NCBI GenBank assembly: GCA_902826815.1
Contig: CADEGF010000002.1
Location: 177,253-241,252 of the forward strand
Direction: 5' to 3'
DNA: 64,000 bases
Source: an uncultured Mycobacteriaceae bacterium
GTDB taxonomy: Bacteria > Actinomycetota > Actinomycetes > Mycobacteriales > Mycobacteriaceae
The notes below the pieces were generated by a model. It saw only the letters and a list, made by a program, of their open reading frames with translations, made no database searches and was not told the origin of the DNA. The translations under genes and the position numbers were made by a program. This document shows, in pieces, positions 8,721 through 17,065 of the stretch. How positions within the stretch are numbered: the first letter of the stretch is position 1; every line of letters begins with the position of its first letter.

Positions 8721-9012
8721 GGCGGACCGCCGCGGCGTTGATCTCTTCTTGGTCGGCGAATCGCTTCGCGATGGAACGCAGGTTGTCGGCGGCGGCGCGG
8801 TGCGCCGCCTCATGGTCGGCGAAGGCCGATTCGCGACGCTGGATGACGTCGTTGGCCGCCGCCTTGAACTGATGCATGATCGGCCCGTGGGTGGCCACCG
8901 ACGCGAGGATCTCCGATGACGCACCGCGGGCCACCGCGATCTCATCGGCGACGCTTTCATGCTGTAGGGCAACCTGATTCAGCAATGATGGGGTGATACG
9001 AATGTTTGTCAT
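8713..9012 (-). CDS. EspC-like (DUF2580-type) ESX substrate (99 aa)
   Basis: A 99-residue helical hairpin with the EspC/EspF pattern: ITPSLLNQVALQHESVADEI, then a THGPIMHQFKAAAND turn and a long second helix ending KRFADQEEINAAAVRLD. EspC of Mtb has THGPYCSQFNDTLN and ends IYSEADEAW (recalled), so the THGP..QF element is a strong match. FADQE takes the place of YxxxD/E, with Phe for Tyr. A TAGGAG ribosome site precedes ATG 9012. The gene is 8 bp after the DUF4226-type gene. EspC-family proteins are secreted by ESX-1 and depend on EccCa1; here the region 1 ESX is the likely exporter. Confidence 0.82.
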   Translation of the reverse strand: MTNIRITPSLLNQVALQHESVADEIAVARGASSEILASVATHGPIMHQFKAAANDVIQRRESAFADHEAAHRAAADNLRSIAKRFADQEEINAAAVRLD

Positions 9013-9020
9013 GTGTGCTC

Positions 9021-9839
9021 CTACAGGAGGCGGGCGGGCCGGGTCTGCGCGGGACCGTTCTCCGGAGGCTCGCGATCGCTTGGCGGGCTCGGCTCGGTAG
9101 CACGGTCTTCGGTGTCGTCTTCGGGGGCTTCGTCGTCTGACTCGCTGTCAGCGCTTTCGTCTGCGTCTCCAGCCTGATCAGCATCGCGCGGTGCCTCGGC
9201 GCGATCCTCGGGACTGTCGGATTGGCCCGCGCGGTCGAGAAGGCCCGAGGCCATTCCCGCCAGCGGCGTTGCGGCACCGGTCAGACCGCCCGCCCCTTGA
9301 GCCGGAGCCGCAGCTGCGCCCTGCGCCGCCTGAGGCAATGCCCCGAGCGCTGAGCCGACGGCGGGCATCATGCCGCCCGCGGCCTGGTCGGGCGACTGCG
9401 AAGGAACGTCGCGCGCCGTGCTGGATGGAGGGGCCGGTAGTAGGTAACCGCTGCCGAGCGCGCGGGTCAGCGCGGCGTGATCCTCGTCGGTGAGAGAGCC
9501 GGTGTCGACGACGGCCTGGATCTCGGCGATCTTGCCGCGCAAGAACATCAGGAAGTGGCGCTCGCCCGCCGGAGTGTCCAGCGCCGCTACCGGATTGGTG
9601 ATGGCCTCGATCAGCTGCCGCTGAATGTCCTGCAGCTTCGTGCGGCCGGACACCGTCACGGCGTGCGCGCTCAGGATCGCTTCGGTGAGTTGGATTTCCG
9701 CCGACCGCAGCTCGGAGTAGTCGGCACTCAGCTCGGCCTGCAGGGTTCGAACCGCATCGGCGGCCGCGCCAGACTGCGTGGTTTCGACAGACTCCGTGGT
9801 TTCGGGGAACTGCGTGGTTTCGACGGAAGGGTATGTCAC
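9021..9839 (-). CDS. DUF4226-type ESX-associated protein with acidic disordered tail (272 aa)
   Basis: Residues ~25-130 form a helical domain (ADAVRTLQAELSADYSEL, then ERHFLMFLRGKIAEIQ) that I associate with DUF4226 proteins of mycobacteria. The rest is disordered: an Ala/Gly/Pro stretch and then a very acidic run (DADESADSESDDEAPEDD) before a Pro-rich end. The GTG start at 9839 overlaps the stop of a 50-aa ORF (ATGTGA), and the EspC-like gene follows after 8 bp. The gene lacks a signal peptide, consistent with T7SS export or a cytosolic role. Function is unknown; the substrate label is inferred from context. Confidence 0.65.
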   Translation of the reverse strand: MTYPSVETTQFPETTESVETTQSGAAADAVRTLQAELSADYSELRSAEIQLTEAILSAHAVTVSGRTKLQDIQRQLIEAITNPVAALDTPAGERHFLMFLRGKIAEIQAVVDTGSLTDEDHAALTRALGSGYLLPAPPSSTARDVPSQSPDQAAGGMMPAVGSALGALPQAAQGAAAAPAQGAGGLTGAATPLAGMASGLLDRAGQSDSPEDRAEAPRDADQAGDADESADSESDDEAPEDDTEDRATEPSPPSDREPPENGPAQTRPARLL

Positions 9840-9988
9840 ATCAGCCCGCCGCTGAGGTTGTCCATGAGGTCGGGCCGCGGTGCGAATTCGTTCGGCAACG
9901 TCGGACTGCCTGCGCCGTCATAGAGCTCCTGGGCATGCGAAAGTGCCGTCAGCACGATGCTGACCTGCCCGAGCAGCCATCCGTCCAC
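9836..9988 (-). CDS. Small ORF, first gene of the ESX region 1 operon (50 aa)
   Basis: A GTG start at 9988 follows a strong purine site (GAGGAAAGGGG) by a suitable distance, and the stop overlaps the GTG of the DUF4226-type gene. The product begins MDGWLLGQVSIVLTALSHAQ and ends DNLSGGLM; it has one short amphipathic helix and no recognisable domain. Strong ribosome site plus translational coupling support it as real. It may mainly couple translation of the next gene or be a small partner of it. Confidence 0.5.
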   Translation of the reverse strand: MDGWLLGQVSIVLTALSHAQELYDGAGSPTLPNEFAPRPDLMDNLSGGLM

Positions 9989-10064
9989 GTCCGCCCCTTT
10001 CCTCGCGGGCCAGCCTAACCCGCTGCGTGGGGGCCTTTCTGCGGCAATTTCGAGTGGCCTCCGG

Positions 10065-10322
10065 TCAGGCGTCGAGGTCCTGCTCGACGAGGTCGGCGAC
10101 CTTCTTGAGCGTTTCGTCGTCGTCGGAGTGCACCGTCACCTGCGTGCCGTTGCCCGCCCCGAGGGTCATGATCATCAGGGCCGACCCGGCGTCGACGGGC
10201 TCGCCGCCATCCATGGAAAGCGTCACGGGCACACCTGCGTTGACGACGGCCTCGGCGATGATCGCCGCGGGACGGGCGTGCAGGCCGATCGCCGATCCGA
10301 CGGTCACGGTCTTGGTTGCCAT
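10065..10322 (-). CDS. ptsH: HPr phosphocarrier protein of the PTS (85 aa)
   Basis: An 85-residue HPr with the phosphorylatable His15 in GLHARPAA and a Ser47 region (DAGSALMIMTLG) corresponding to the Ser46 regulatory area. It accepts phosphate from enzyme I (ptsI, 14248) and passes it to FruA. An AAGGAG site precedes ATG 10322. It is the last gene of fruR-fruK-fruA-ptsH, 38 bp after fruA. Length and motifs are standard for the family. Confidence 0.96.
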   Translation of the reverse strand: MATKTVTVGSAIGLHARPAAIIAEAVVNAGVPVTLSMDGGEPVDAGSALMIMTLGAGNGTQVTVHSDDDETLKKVADLVEQDLDA

Positions 10323-10360
10323 TTTGAGCTCTCCTTGTGTCGTTGAGTTGATTCTGCGGA

Positions 10361-12382
10361 CTAAGCGGTCGCCAGCGCGGGGGTTTCGTCGACCTCGGCA
10401 CTGGGCTTCGCGAACTGCTTGGCGGCGATGACGGCGACTGCACCCGCGACCGAGCCGACGAGGATCGCGATGATGAACCAGATCAGGTGGCCGATCGCGA
10501 AGAACACGAAGATTCCGCCGTGCGGTGCCCGCGAGGTCACACCCGTGGCCATGCACAGGGCGCCGGTGATCGCGCCGCCGAACATCATCGACGGGATGAC
10601 GCGGAACGGGTCGGCCGCTGCGAACGGGATCGCGCCCTCGGAGATGAAGCACGCACCGAGAAGCACAGCGGCCCTGCCGTTCTCCCGCTCAGGCTCACTG
10701 AACAGCCGGGGCCGGACGAAGGTCGCAAGCGCCATCGCCAACGGCGGCACCATGCCCGCGGCCATCACCGCGGCCATGATCTCGAACGACGCCGTGGTTG
10801 CCGCGGTGAGGCCTGCGGTGGCGAAGGCGTAGGCCGCCTTGTTCACCGGGCCGCCGAGGTCGAAGCACATCATCAGGCCGAGGATGATGCCGAGCAGTAC
10901 CGCCGAGGTCCCGGACAGCCCGCTCAGCCAGTTGGTCATGCCGGTCGTCGCCGCCGCCAACGGGCGGCCGAGCAGCATGAACATCAGCAGGCCGACGATG
11001 AGCGACGCGCACAGCGGGATGATGACCACCGGCATCAGGCCCCGGAACCATTGCGGCACAGCCCATTTACTGATCCATAGGGCACCGAAACCGGCGATCA
11101 GGCCGCCGACGATGCCGCCGATGAAGCCGGCGCCGACGAATACGGCCACCGCCCCTGCGGTGAAACCTGGTGCGATACCCGGTCGGTCGGCGATCGCGAA
11201 GGCGATGTAGCCGGCGAGTGCAGGAACCAGGAACCCGAAGGCGAGGCCACCGAGACTGAACAACACTGCGCCGAGGTACTGCGCGAATCCGCCCGGCGGC
11301 AGATTCCACAGCGTGTTCTCGAGGGCATACATGTTCGCGAACGACTGCGTTCCGCCGTCCGGCTTGTTCGCGATCTCGTAGCCGCCGAACAGGAAGCCAA
11401 GCGCGATGAGCAGACCACCGGCCGCGACGAACGGGATCATGTAGCTGACGCCGGTGAGCAGGATCTGCCGGGTGCGGGTGCCCCAGCCGACGCCGCCAGC
11501 GGGCGCCGCGCCGGCGGCCGCGTCGGCGCCGGCGCCCTCGACCCGGGCCGCGTTCGGATTGTCAGCCGCGGCAACGGCTTCGGCGACCATCTTGGCCGGC
11601 TCGTTGATGGCGCGCTTGACGCCGGACGCCACGACCGGCTTGCCTGCGAATCGGCCCTTGTCCTTAACCCCGACATCGGTGGCGAAGATGACGGCGTCGG
11701 CTCCGGCGATCGTCGACGCGTCCAGCGGGGTGCTGCCCGACGAGCCCTGCGTCTCGACGTGCAGCGTCACTCCGGCTTCTTTGGCTGCGGCGACGAGCGA
11801 GTCCGCGGCCATATAGGTGTGGGCGATGCCGGTGGGGCATGCGGTGATCGCCACCAGCGTCTTCGGCTTGGCTGCAGCAGGTTTCTCGGCCGGTGCCGCG
11901 GGCTTCGGCGTCTCGCCGGGGTTGAGTACCTCGTCGACAAGGCCGACGACCTCGTCGGCGGTGGACGCGTCGCGCAACGAGGCCACGAACTCCTTGCGGA
12001 CAAGTGCACGAGCGAGACTCGACAGCAGCTTCATGTGCTCGGCGCCGCCCGCCTCGGGTGCTGCGATCAGGAACGCCAGATCGGCGGGCCCGTCGGGGGC
12101 GCCGAAATCGACGGGTGGCGCCAACCGCGCGAACCCGATGGACGCGGTCTCGACGTGCGGCGAGCGGCAGTGAGGGATTGCGATGCCGCCGGGCAGCCCG
12201 GTCGCCGACTGCTCTTCGCGAGCCAGCGCCGCGGCGATCAGCCCGTCGGCATCGCCGGTGCGCCCTGCGTCGGCGAGCCTGTCGACGAGGCGGGCGATCA
12301 CGGCCTGTTTGTCGGCGCCTGCGTCGACGTCGAGCAGCACCAGATCGGTGTCGATGATGGGGCGGGAGGCGGTGCTTGTCAT
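10361..12382 (-). CDS. fruA: Fructose-specific PTS permease, EIIA-EIIB-EIIC fusion (673 aa)
   Basis: The protein imports fructose and phosphorylates it to fructose 1-phosphate. Domains in order: EIIA (about 1-145, active His in IPHCRSPH), a linker rich in Ala/Pro/Lys, EIIB (about 175-275, phospho-Cys in TACPTGIAHTYMAA) and EIIC (about 310-660, many membrane segments, with GGPVNKAAYAF and EGAIPFA motifs). ATG 12382 overlaps the fruK stop by 4 bp (ATGA). The fused A-B-C order is usual for FruA. Products: FruK next acts on fructose 1-phosphate. Confidence 0.96.
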   Translation of the reverse strand: MTSTASRPIIDTDLVLLDVDAGADKQAVIARLVDRLADAGRTGDADGLIAAALAREEQSATGLPGGIAIPHCRSPHVETASIGFARLAPPVDFGAPDGPADLAFLIAAPEAGGAEHMKLLSSLARALVRKEFVASLRDASTADEVVGLVDEVLNPGETPKPAAPAEKPAAAKPKTLVAITACPTGIAHTYMAADSLVAAAKEAGVTLHVETQGSSGSTPLDASTIAGADAVIFATDVGVKDKGRFAGKPVVASGVKRAINEPAKMVAEAVAAADNPNAARVEGAGADAAAGAAPAGGVGWGTRTRQILLTGVSYMIPFVAAGGLLIALGFLFGGYEIANKPDGGTQSFANMYALENTLWNLPPGGFAQYLGAVLFSLGGLAFGFLVPALAGYIAFAIADRPGIAPGFTAGAVAVFVGAGFIGGIVGGLIAGFGALWISKWAVPQWFRGLMPVVIIPLCASLIVGLLMFMLLGRPLAAATTGMTNWLSGLSGTSAVLLGIILGLMMCFDLGGPVNKAAYAFATAGLTAATTASFEIMAAVMAAGMVPPLAMALATFVRPRLFSEPERENGRAAVLLGACFISEGAIPFAAADPFRVIPSMMFGGAITGALCMATGVTSRAPHGGIFVFFAIGHLIWFIIAILVGSVAGAVAVIAAKQFAKPSAEVDETPALATA

Positions 12383-13380
12383 GGCGAAACCCTCGGTTGG
12401 TTGGTACGAACTGGCGGAGTTGAAGACGTCGGCGTCACCGCGACGGCGTCGAGGTCGATTTCGGCGGGGGTTGGCAGTGCGGAGCCGGGCAATGCGGCCG
12501 CGGCGCTGCCATATGCGACGGCCATCTGCAGCCGCTGCGGCGGCTGGGCACCCTCGACGTCGGCGCGGACGTAGCCCGCAAGGCTTGAGTCGCCTGCGCC
12601 GACCGTGCTGCGGGGCACGATGGGCGGTGGGGTGGCGAGCCAACTGCCCGCATCGTTGACGAGTACCGCACCCGCTGCCCCGAGGGTGGCAAGCACGGCG
12701 CCGACGCCGCGGTCGACGAGCCGCCGCGCCGCCGACACCACTGGTGCCGGATCGCCCTGAGCCACCGCGGCTTCCAGCGCTTGCGGGGAGTAGCCGATGA
12801 CGCTGGCGAGCTCTTCGGCGTTTGGCTTGATCAGGTCGGGGGCGCCCCGATCGAGTCCGTCGACCAAAGCGGTCAGCGGTCGGTCCGAGGTGTCGATGGC
12901 GACCTTGCACGGGTAGGGGGCGAGCAACGCCACGACCTCGGCGTACCAGGTGTCCGGCATACCCGGCGGCAACGATCCCGACATCACCACCCACGACGCA
13001 TGTTCGGCGCTGCCGACAACGGAACGGGTGAGGGCTTCGACGGCAGCGGCGTCCATCGCAGCGCCGGGCTCGTTGATTTTGGTTGTGGTGCCGTCCATTT
13101 CGGTGACCGCGATGTTCGTCCGCACCGCAGCGGTGATCGGAACGCAGCGGAACGGTACGTCGATGTCCTTCAGGGCGGCCACCATCGGATCGGTGCCCGA
13201 TGCAGGCAGCAGCGCGATGGCGTCGACGCCCGCGAGAGACAGCGCACGTGCGACGTTGACACCCTTGCCGCCGGGCTCGGTGGTCACCGAGTTGACCCGG
13301 TGCACCGCGCCGCGGGTCAGCGGGGTCGCGAGGGTGACGGTGCGGTCCAGGCTCGGATTCGGTGTGACGGTGACGATCAT
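12379..13380 (-). CDS. fruK: 1-phosphofructokinase (333 aa)
   Basis: A PfkB-family sugar kinase that converts fructose 1-phosphate to fructose 1,6-bisphosphate with ATP. It begins MIVTVTPNPSLDRT, has the N-terminal EPGGKGVNVARAL motif and the C-terminal anion-hole motif STVGAGDSSLAGY with the catalytic Asp. ATG 13380 overlaps the fruR stop (ATGA) and the stop overlaps the fruA start, so the three genes are translationally coupled. Length is normal for the family, with a slightly extended Pro/Thr-rich end. Confidence 0.96.
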   Translation of the reverse strand: MIVTVTPNPSLDRTVTLATPLTRGAVHRVNSVTTEPGGKGVNVARALSLAGVDAIALLPASGTDPMVAALKDIDVPFRCVPITAAVRTNIAVTEMDGTTTKINEPGAAMDAAAVEALTRSVVGSAEHASWVVMSGSLPPGMPDTWYAEVVALLAPYPCKVAIDTSDRPLTALVDGLDRGAPDLIKPNAEELASVIGYSPQALEAAVAQGDPAPVVSAARRLVDRGVGAVLATLGAAGAVLVNDAGSWLATPPPIVPRSTVGAGDSSLAGYVRADVEGAQPPQRLQMAVAYGSAAAALPGSALPTPAEIDLDAVAVTPTSSTPPVRTNQPRVSP

Positions 13381-14144
13381 GCGATCACCACTTCGATGCC
13401 CCGCTCGGTGAGCTGGTCGCGGTACGCGCCGCTGAGCTCGGAGTCGGTGATCAAGGCGTCGACGCTCGACAGCGGGGCGAAGCTGATGAAGTCTTCGCGG
13501 CCGACCTTCGATGAATCAGCGGCCACCACAACGTAGTTGGCGCTGGCTATCATCGCGCGCTTCACCGCCGCCTCGTCGCTGTCCGGGGTGGAAAGCCCGT
13601 GCCGCACACTGATGCCGTTGGTACCGATGAAGGCGATGTCGACGCGCAAGGTGTCCAGCACGTTGAGCACCTGGGCACCGACGGCCGCCTGGGTGAGGCC
13701 GCGCACGCGCCCCCCGAGCAGCTGCAGCGACACCGACGGCATGGCGGCCAGGCGGGCCGCGATGGGGACCGAGTTCGTCACGACGTTCAGCTCGCGGTCG
13801 GATGGCAGGGCCGCGGCGATCCGGCCGGTGGTGGTGCCCGCGTCCAACAGCACGCTCGCGCCGCTGAGCGGAAAGAACTCTGCGGCCGCCGCGGCGATGG
13901 CGTCCTTGTGCTCGGCGCGGGTGTTCTCGCGCTCCCCGACGCCGGGTTCGACCAGTCGCAGCGCCCGCACGGGTACGGCGCCGCCGTGCACACGGCGCAC
14001 CAGCCCGGCCCGGTCGAGGACTGCGAGGTCGCGGCGGACCGTCTCGGTGGTGACGTCGTAGGTCTCGGCAAGCTCGGCCACAGACGCGCGGCCCTGGCCG
14101 ATCACCAGCGAGGCGATCGCTTGCTGACGCTCTTCTGCGTACAT
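13377..14144 (-). CDS. fruR: DeoR-family repressor of the fructose operon (255 aa)
   Basis: An N-terminal DeoR helix-turn-helix (AELAETYDVTTETVRRDLAVLDRAGLVRRVHGGA) is followed by the sugar-phosphate sensor domain with LLDAGTTTGRIA and the DIAFIGTNGIS and DEAAVKRAM motifs. Its likely effector is fructose 1-phosphate (inference from neighbours). A CGGAGCG site precedes ATG 14144. It heads the fruR-fruK-fruA-ptsH operon and probably controls both it and ptsI from the shared intergenic region. Confidence 0.92.
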   Translation of the reverse strand: MYAEERQQAIASLVIGQGRASVAELAETYDVTTETVRRDLAVLDRAGLVRRVHGGAVPVRALRLVEPGVGERENTRAEHKDAIAAAAAEFFPLSGASVLLDAGTTTGRIAAALPSDRELNVVTNSVPIAARLAAMPSVSLQLLGGRVRGLTQAAVGAQVLNVLDTLRVDIAFIGTNGISVRHGLSTPDSDEAAVKRAMIASANYVVVAADSSKVGREDFISFAPLSSVDALITDSELSGAYRDQLTERGIEVVIA

Positions 14145-14193
14145 GGCGCTCCGTTTGTGTGGGTTTAAGCCCGCATCGATGTTGATATCTGTT

Positions 14194-14240
14194 GTTTTAC
14201 CCCTGAACGTGTTGACTTGTCAATGGTTGGTTTGTAACCT
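14194..14240. promoter_or_regulatory. Divergent fruR/ptsI promoter with shared palindromic -35 region
   Basis: On the plus strand TTGACT (14212-14217) and TAACCT (14235-14240) are 17 bp apart and lead to ptsI. On the minus strand TTGACA (complement of 14218-14223) and TAAAAC (complement of 14194-14199) are 18 bp apart and lead to fruR. The two -35 boxes together make the palindrome TTGACTTGTCAA (14212-14223). A protein bound there would block both promoters, so it is a candidate FruR site. Confidence 0.6.
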
Positions 14241-14247
14241 GCTTCAC

Positions 14248-15981
14248 ATGACCGCCTCATTGCCGTCCACATCACGCGCGTCGACGCCCGCTTCTGACAC
14301 GCCTCCGGCAGGCACCGTTCTGCAAGGTGTTCCGGTTGTTGCGGGCATTCAGTACGGCCCGGTCATCCGGCCCGGCCGCCTGCCGACGCTCGAGGACGTC
14401 GACGCCCCACTCGAGGTCGAAGAAGAGGAACGCCCGGCGGAGGCGGCGCGCTTCACCGCGGCAGCCAATGCCGTCGCCACCAGGCTGCGGGACCGCGCCG
14501 CCCACGCCACGGGTGCGGCGTCAGAGGTGTTGGCCGCGACGGCCACGCTGGCGCAGGACCGCGCCTGGCTGGGGGCCGCCGAGAAGCTCATCAACTCGGG
14601 CGCGCCTGCCGCCCGCGCTGTGGTCGCCGCCGTCGACCAGTTCGTCGACCTCTTCACTCAGCTCGGCGGGCTGATGGCCGAGCGCGTCACCGATCTGCGG
14701 GATATCCGCGACCGCGTCATCGCAGAACTCAGCGGGCTGCCCGAACCGGGCGTGCCGCTGCCCGACGTCCCGTCGGTGCTACTGGCCGACGACCTCGCCC
14801 CGGCCGACACCGCAGGCCTCGACCCGGCACTGGTCGTCGCACTGGCCACCACGTTGGGCGGCCCGACCAGCCACACCGCGATCATCGCCCGCCAGCTCGG
14901 ACTGCCCTGCGTCGTGGCGGTCGACGGACTCGACGTGGTCGGCGCGGGCGCCATGGTGCTCGTCGACGGCACCCGCGGCACCGTCACCGTCGCACCCGAT
15001 CCGGCGGCAGCGGCCGAGGCGGTGGCCTCCGCCAAACGCGAGGCGGAGCTGGCGGCCAAGTGGACAGGGCCCGGTGCGACGTCGGACGGTCACGCCGTGG
15101 CGGTCCTCGCCAATGTGCAGGACGGCGCCGCCGCCCGAAGTGCCCGCGAAACTCCTGCCGAAGGGGTGGGGTTGTTCCGCACCGAACTGTGCTTCCTGAA
15201 CCGCGACACCGAACCCAGCGTCGACGAGCAGGCGCAGATCTACGGCGAGGTGCTGGGGGCCTTCGCCGGACACAAGGTCGTGGTGCGGACGCTGGACGCC
15301 GGCTCCGACAAGCCGCTCAAGTTCGCCGGGCATTCCAGCGACACTCCAGAGGCCAACCCGGCGCTCGGTGTGCGGGGGATCCGGATCGCCGAGGGCAACC
15401 CGGGGATCTTGGCGCGCCAGCTCGACGGCATCGCCGCCGCAGCCGAGAGCACCGGCAACGCGCCGTGGGTGATGGCACCGATGATCGCCACCGCCGACGA
15501 AGCCAAACGGTTTGCCGCACAGGTCCGTTCACGCGGACTCACGCCGGGGGTGATGGTCGAGGTGCCCGCGGCCGCGCTGCTGGCCGACCGGATCCTGGAG
15601 CACGTCGAGTTCCTGTCCATCGGCACCAACGACCTCGCGCAGTACACGATGGCCGCCGACCGCATGTCGGCCGAACTGGCCACCCTCACCGACCCGTGGC
15701 AGCCCGCGGTGCTCGCGCTCGTCGCGATGACGGTCCGGGCGGGCACGGCCGTCGGCAAGCCCGTCGGTGTCTGCGGTGAGGCGGCAGCAGACCCGTTGCT
15801 CGCGTGCGTGCTGACCGGCCTCGGGGTGTCATCTCTTTCTGCGGCCTCAGCAGCGGTCAACGGCGTCGGCGCCAAACTCTCGCAGGTGACGCTGCAGCAG
15901 TGCCGCGACGCCGCCGACGCCGTGTTGGCGACCAGAAGCGCTGCCGACGCGCGAGCCGCTGCACTGGCAGTGCTCGGCTGA
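14248..15981 (+). CDS. ptsI: Phosphoenolpyruvate-protein phosphotransferase, PTS enzyme I (577 aa)
   Basis: Enzyme I takes phosphate from PEP and passes it to HPr. The phospho-His motif is GGPTSHTAIIARQLG. The C-terminal PEP-binding barrel shows GVGLFRTELCFL, ANPALGVRGIRIA, GVMVEVPAAALLAD and FLSIGTNDLAQYTMA, and the GVCGEAA segment with the catalytic Cys. ATG 14248 lies only 7 bp after the predicted -10 box and has no ribosome site, so the mRNA is probably leaderless. The N-terminus has a 30-residue Ser/Thr/Pro stretch not typical of all EI proteins. Confidence 0.95.
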   Translation: MTASLPSTSRASTPASDTPPAGTVLQGVPVVAGIQYGPVIRPGRLPTLEDVDAPLEVEEEERPAEAARFTAAANAVATRLRDRAAHATGAASEVLAATATLAQDRAWLGAAEKLINSGAPAARAVVAAVDQFVDLFTQLGGLMAERVTDLRDIRDRVIAELSGLPEPGVPLPDVPSVLLADDLAPADTAGLDPALVVALATTLGGPTSHTAIIARQLGLPCVVAVDGLDVVGAGAMVLVDGTRGTVTVAPDPAAAAEAVASAKREAELAAKWTGPGATSDGHAVAVLANVQDGAAARSARETPAEGVGLFRTELCFLNRDTEPSVDEQAQIYGEVLGAFAGHKVVVRTLDAGSDKPLKFAGHSSDTPEANPALGVRGIRIAEGNPGILARQLDGIAAAAESTGNAPWVMAPMIATADEAKRFAAQVRSRGLTPGVMVEVPAAALLADRILEHVEFLSIGTNDLAQYTMAADRMSAELATLTDPWQPAVLALVAMTVRAGTAVGKPVGVCGEAAADPLLACVLTGLGVSSLSAASAAVNGVGAKLSQVTLQQCRDAADAVLATRSAADARAAALAVLG

Positions 15982-16083
15982 GGAAGTACGCGGGCAAATG
16001 GTGCGCGGCGTCGCCGAGGCTTGCTGTTAGCTTCGATGAGGAAGCAAACCCGCCACTCACACGACCGAAATTGAGGGAGAACT

Positions 16084-17040
16084 GTGCCAATCAGCAATTC
16101 GCGGCTGATTCTCGCAACCACCGCAGCCCTGGCCACCGCCGGACTCACCATTGCACCGACTGCCAGCGCCGAGTCGACGACTCAGCCGTTCGGCAGCCAA
16201 GGCAAGCTGACCAATGGTGATGTCGTACAAGGCTGGACGATCAGCGATCTCAAGCCGAGTTCGGACACCATTTCCCACCAACCTGTCGGCACGCTGTGGG
16301 AAGCCACCGCAACAGACCAGGCCATCGAAGGGTCCGCGACACCCATCGTCTCCAACCTGAACGCCCGCGCAAGCAACGGTGATACCTACCGCGTGCTGTT
16401 CCAGGTCCCGACATCGCAGGGAGTCAACCCGGCAACGCTTGGGGAAGGGGACAAGACCTCAGGCAAGGTGTACTTCGACGTCACCGGGCCTTCGCCGGAT
16501 TCCGTGGTGTACATCGCGGGCGGAGAGGACCTGCTGACCTGGGTCGGCGCACCCGCCGGTGCGTCGGAAGCAGCGTCTCCGTCGCCGCGCACCTACCAGG
16601 GCACCCCGTCACCGGCGCGGGCACCGGCCGCCACGGCGGCCACCCCTGCCGCCACGGCCGGAACACCGGCTGCCGCCGCGGGCACTCCGCTTCCTGCGGG
16701 CAGCGCGGGCACTCCGCTTCCTGCGGGCAGCACCGGGACTCCGGCGACCGCGGGCACCCCGGCCGCCGCAGCGGGCACTCCGCTACCTGCGGGCAGCGCG
16801 GGCACTCCGCTTCCTGCGGGCAGCGCGGGCACTCCGCTTCCTGCGGGCAGCGCGGGTACGCCGGTCCCCGCCTCGGCACCCGCTGGGAGCGCGGGTACCC
16901 CGGCGGCACCGGCCGCGCTGGCGCCGGCCCCGGCAGGAAGTCAGGGCACGCCGGCCGAGGGTGCGCCAACGCCTGCGGGCGAGACGCCGCCGACGGTCGT
17001 TCTCATCCCGGGGCAGCAGCCGGCAACCACGACAGGCTAA
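16084..17040 (+). CDS. MPT63-like (DUF1942) secreted protein with Ala/Pro/Gly repeat tail (318 aa)
   Basis: A Sec signal peptide ends at about residue 29 (APTASA-EST). Residues 30-160 match the MPT63 immunoglobulin-like fold: GDVVQGWTISDLKPSSDT, VGTLWEATATDQAIEG, SNLNARASNGDTYRVLFQV and GKVYFDVTGPSPDSVVY. MPT63 is a small secreted mycobacterial antigen of unknown function. From ~165 onward there is an added tail of GTPLPAGSA-type repeats, absent from MPT63 as I recall it. The start is GTG 16084 after a GAGGGAGAA site. The tail could act as a cell-wall spacer. Confidence 0.88.
   Translation: MPISNSRLILATTAALATAGLTIAPTASAESTTQPFGSQGKLTNGDVVQGWTISDLKPSSDTISHQPVGTLWEATATDQAIEGSATPIVSNLNARASNGDTYRVLFQVPTSQGVNPATLGEGDKTSGKVYFDVTGPSPDSVVYIAGGEDLLTWVGAPAGASEAASPSPRTYQGTPSPARAPAATAATPAATAGTPAAAAGTPLPAGSAGTPLPAGSTGTPATAGTPAAAAGTPLPAGSAGTPLPAGSAGTPLPAGSAGTPVPASAPAGSAGTPAAPAALAPAPAGSQGTPAEGAPTPAGETPPTVVLIPGQQPATTTG
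16621..16910 (+). repeat. In-frame tandem repeats encoding GTPLPAGSA units
   Basis: About 27-bp units, roughly ggcactccgcttcctgcggg plus seven bases, recur with two consecutive copies at 16681-16734 and three more from 16780 to 16860. Diverged GTPAAAA and GTPATA units lie between and around them. All stay in frame in the MPT63-like gene. Confidence 0.85.
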
Positions 17041-17065
17041 CGAGGCCGGAAGGGGGATTCGCTCG

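Noticed and set aside
12383-12994. Upstream extension of the fruA frame
   Set aside because: The frame stays open into fruK, but ATG 12382 overlaps the fruK stop and starts the EIIA domain; the extension is antisense-free but out of frame with fruK and has Arg-rich composition.
16621-16910. Possible CRISPR-like repeats
   Set aside because: Units are contiguous, in frame and encode GTPLPAGSA; there are no spacers.
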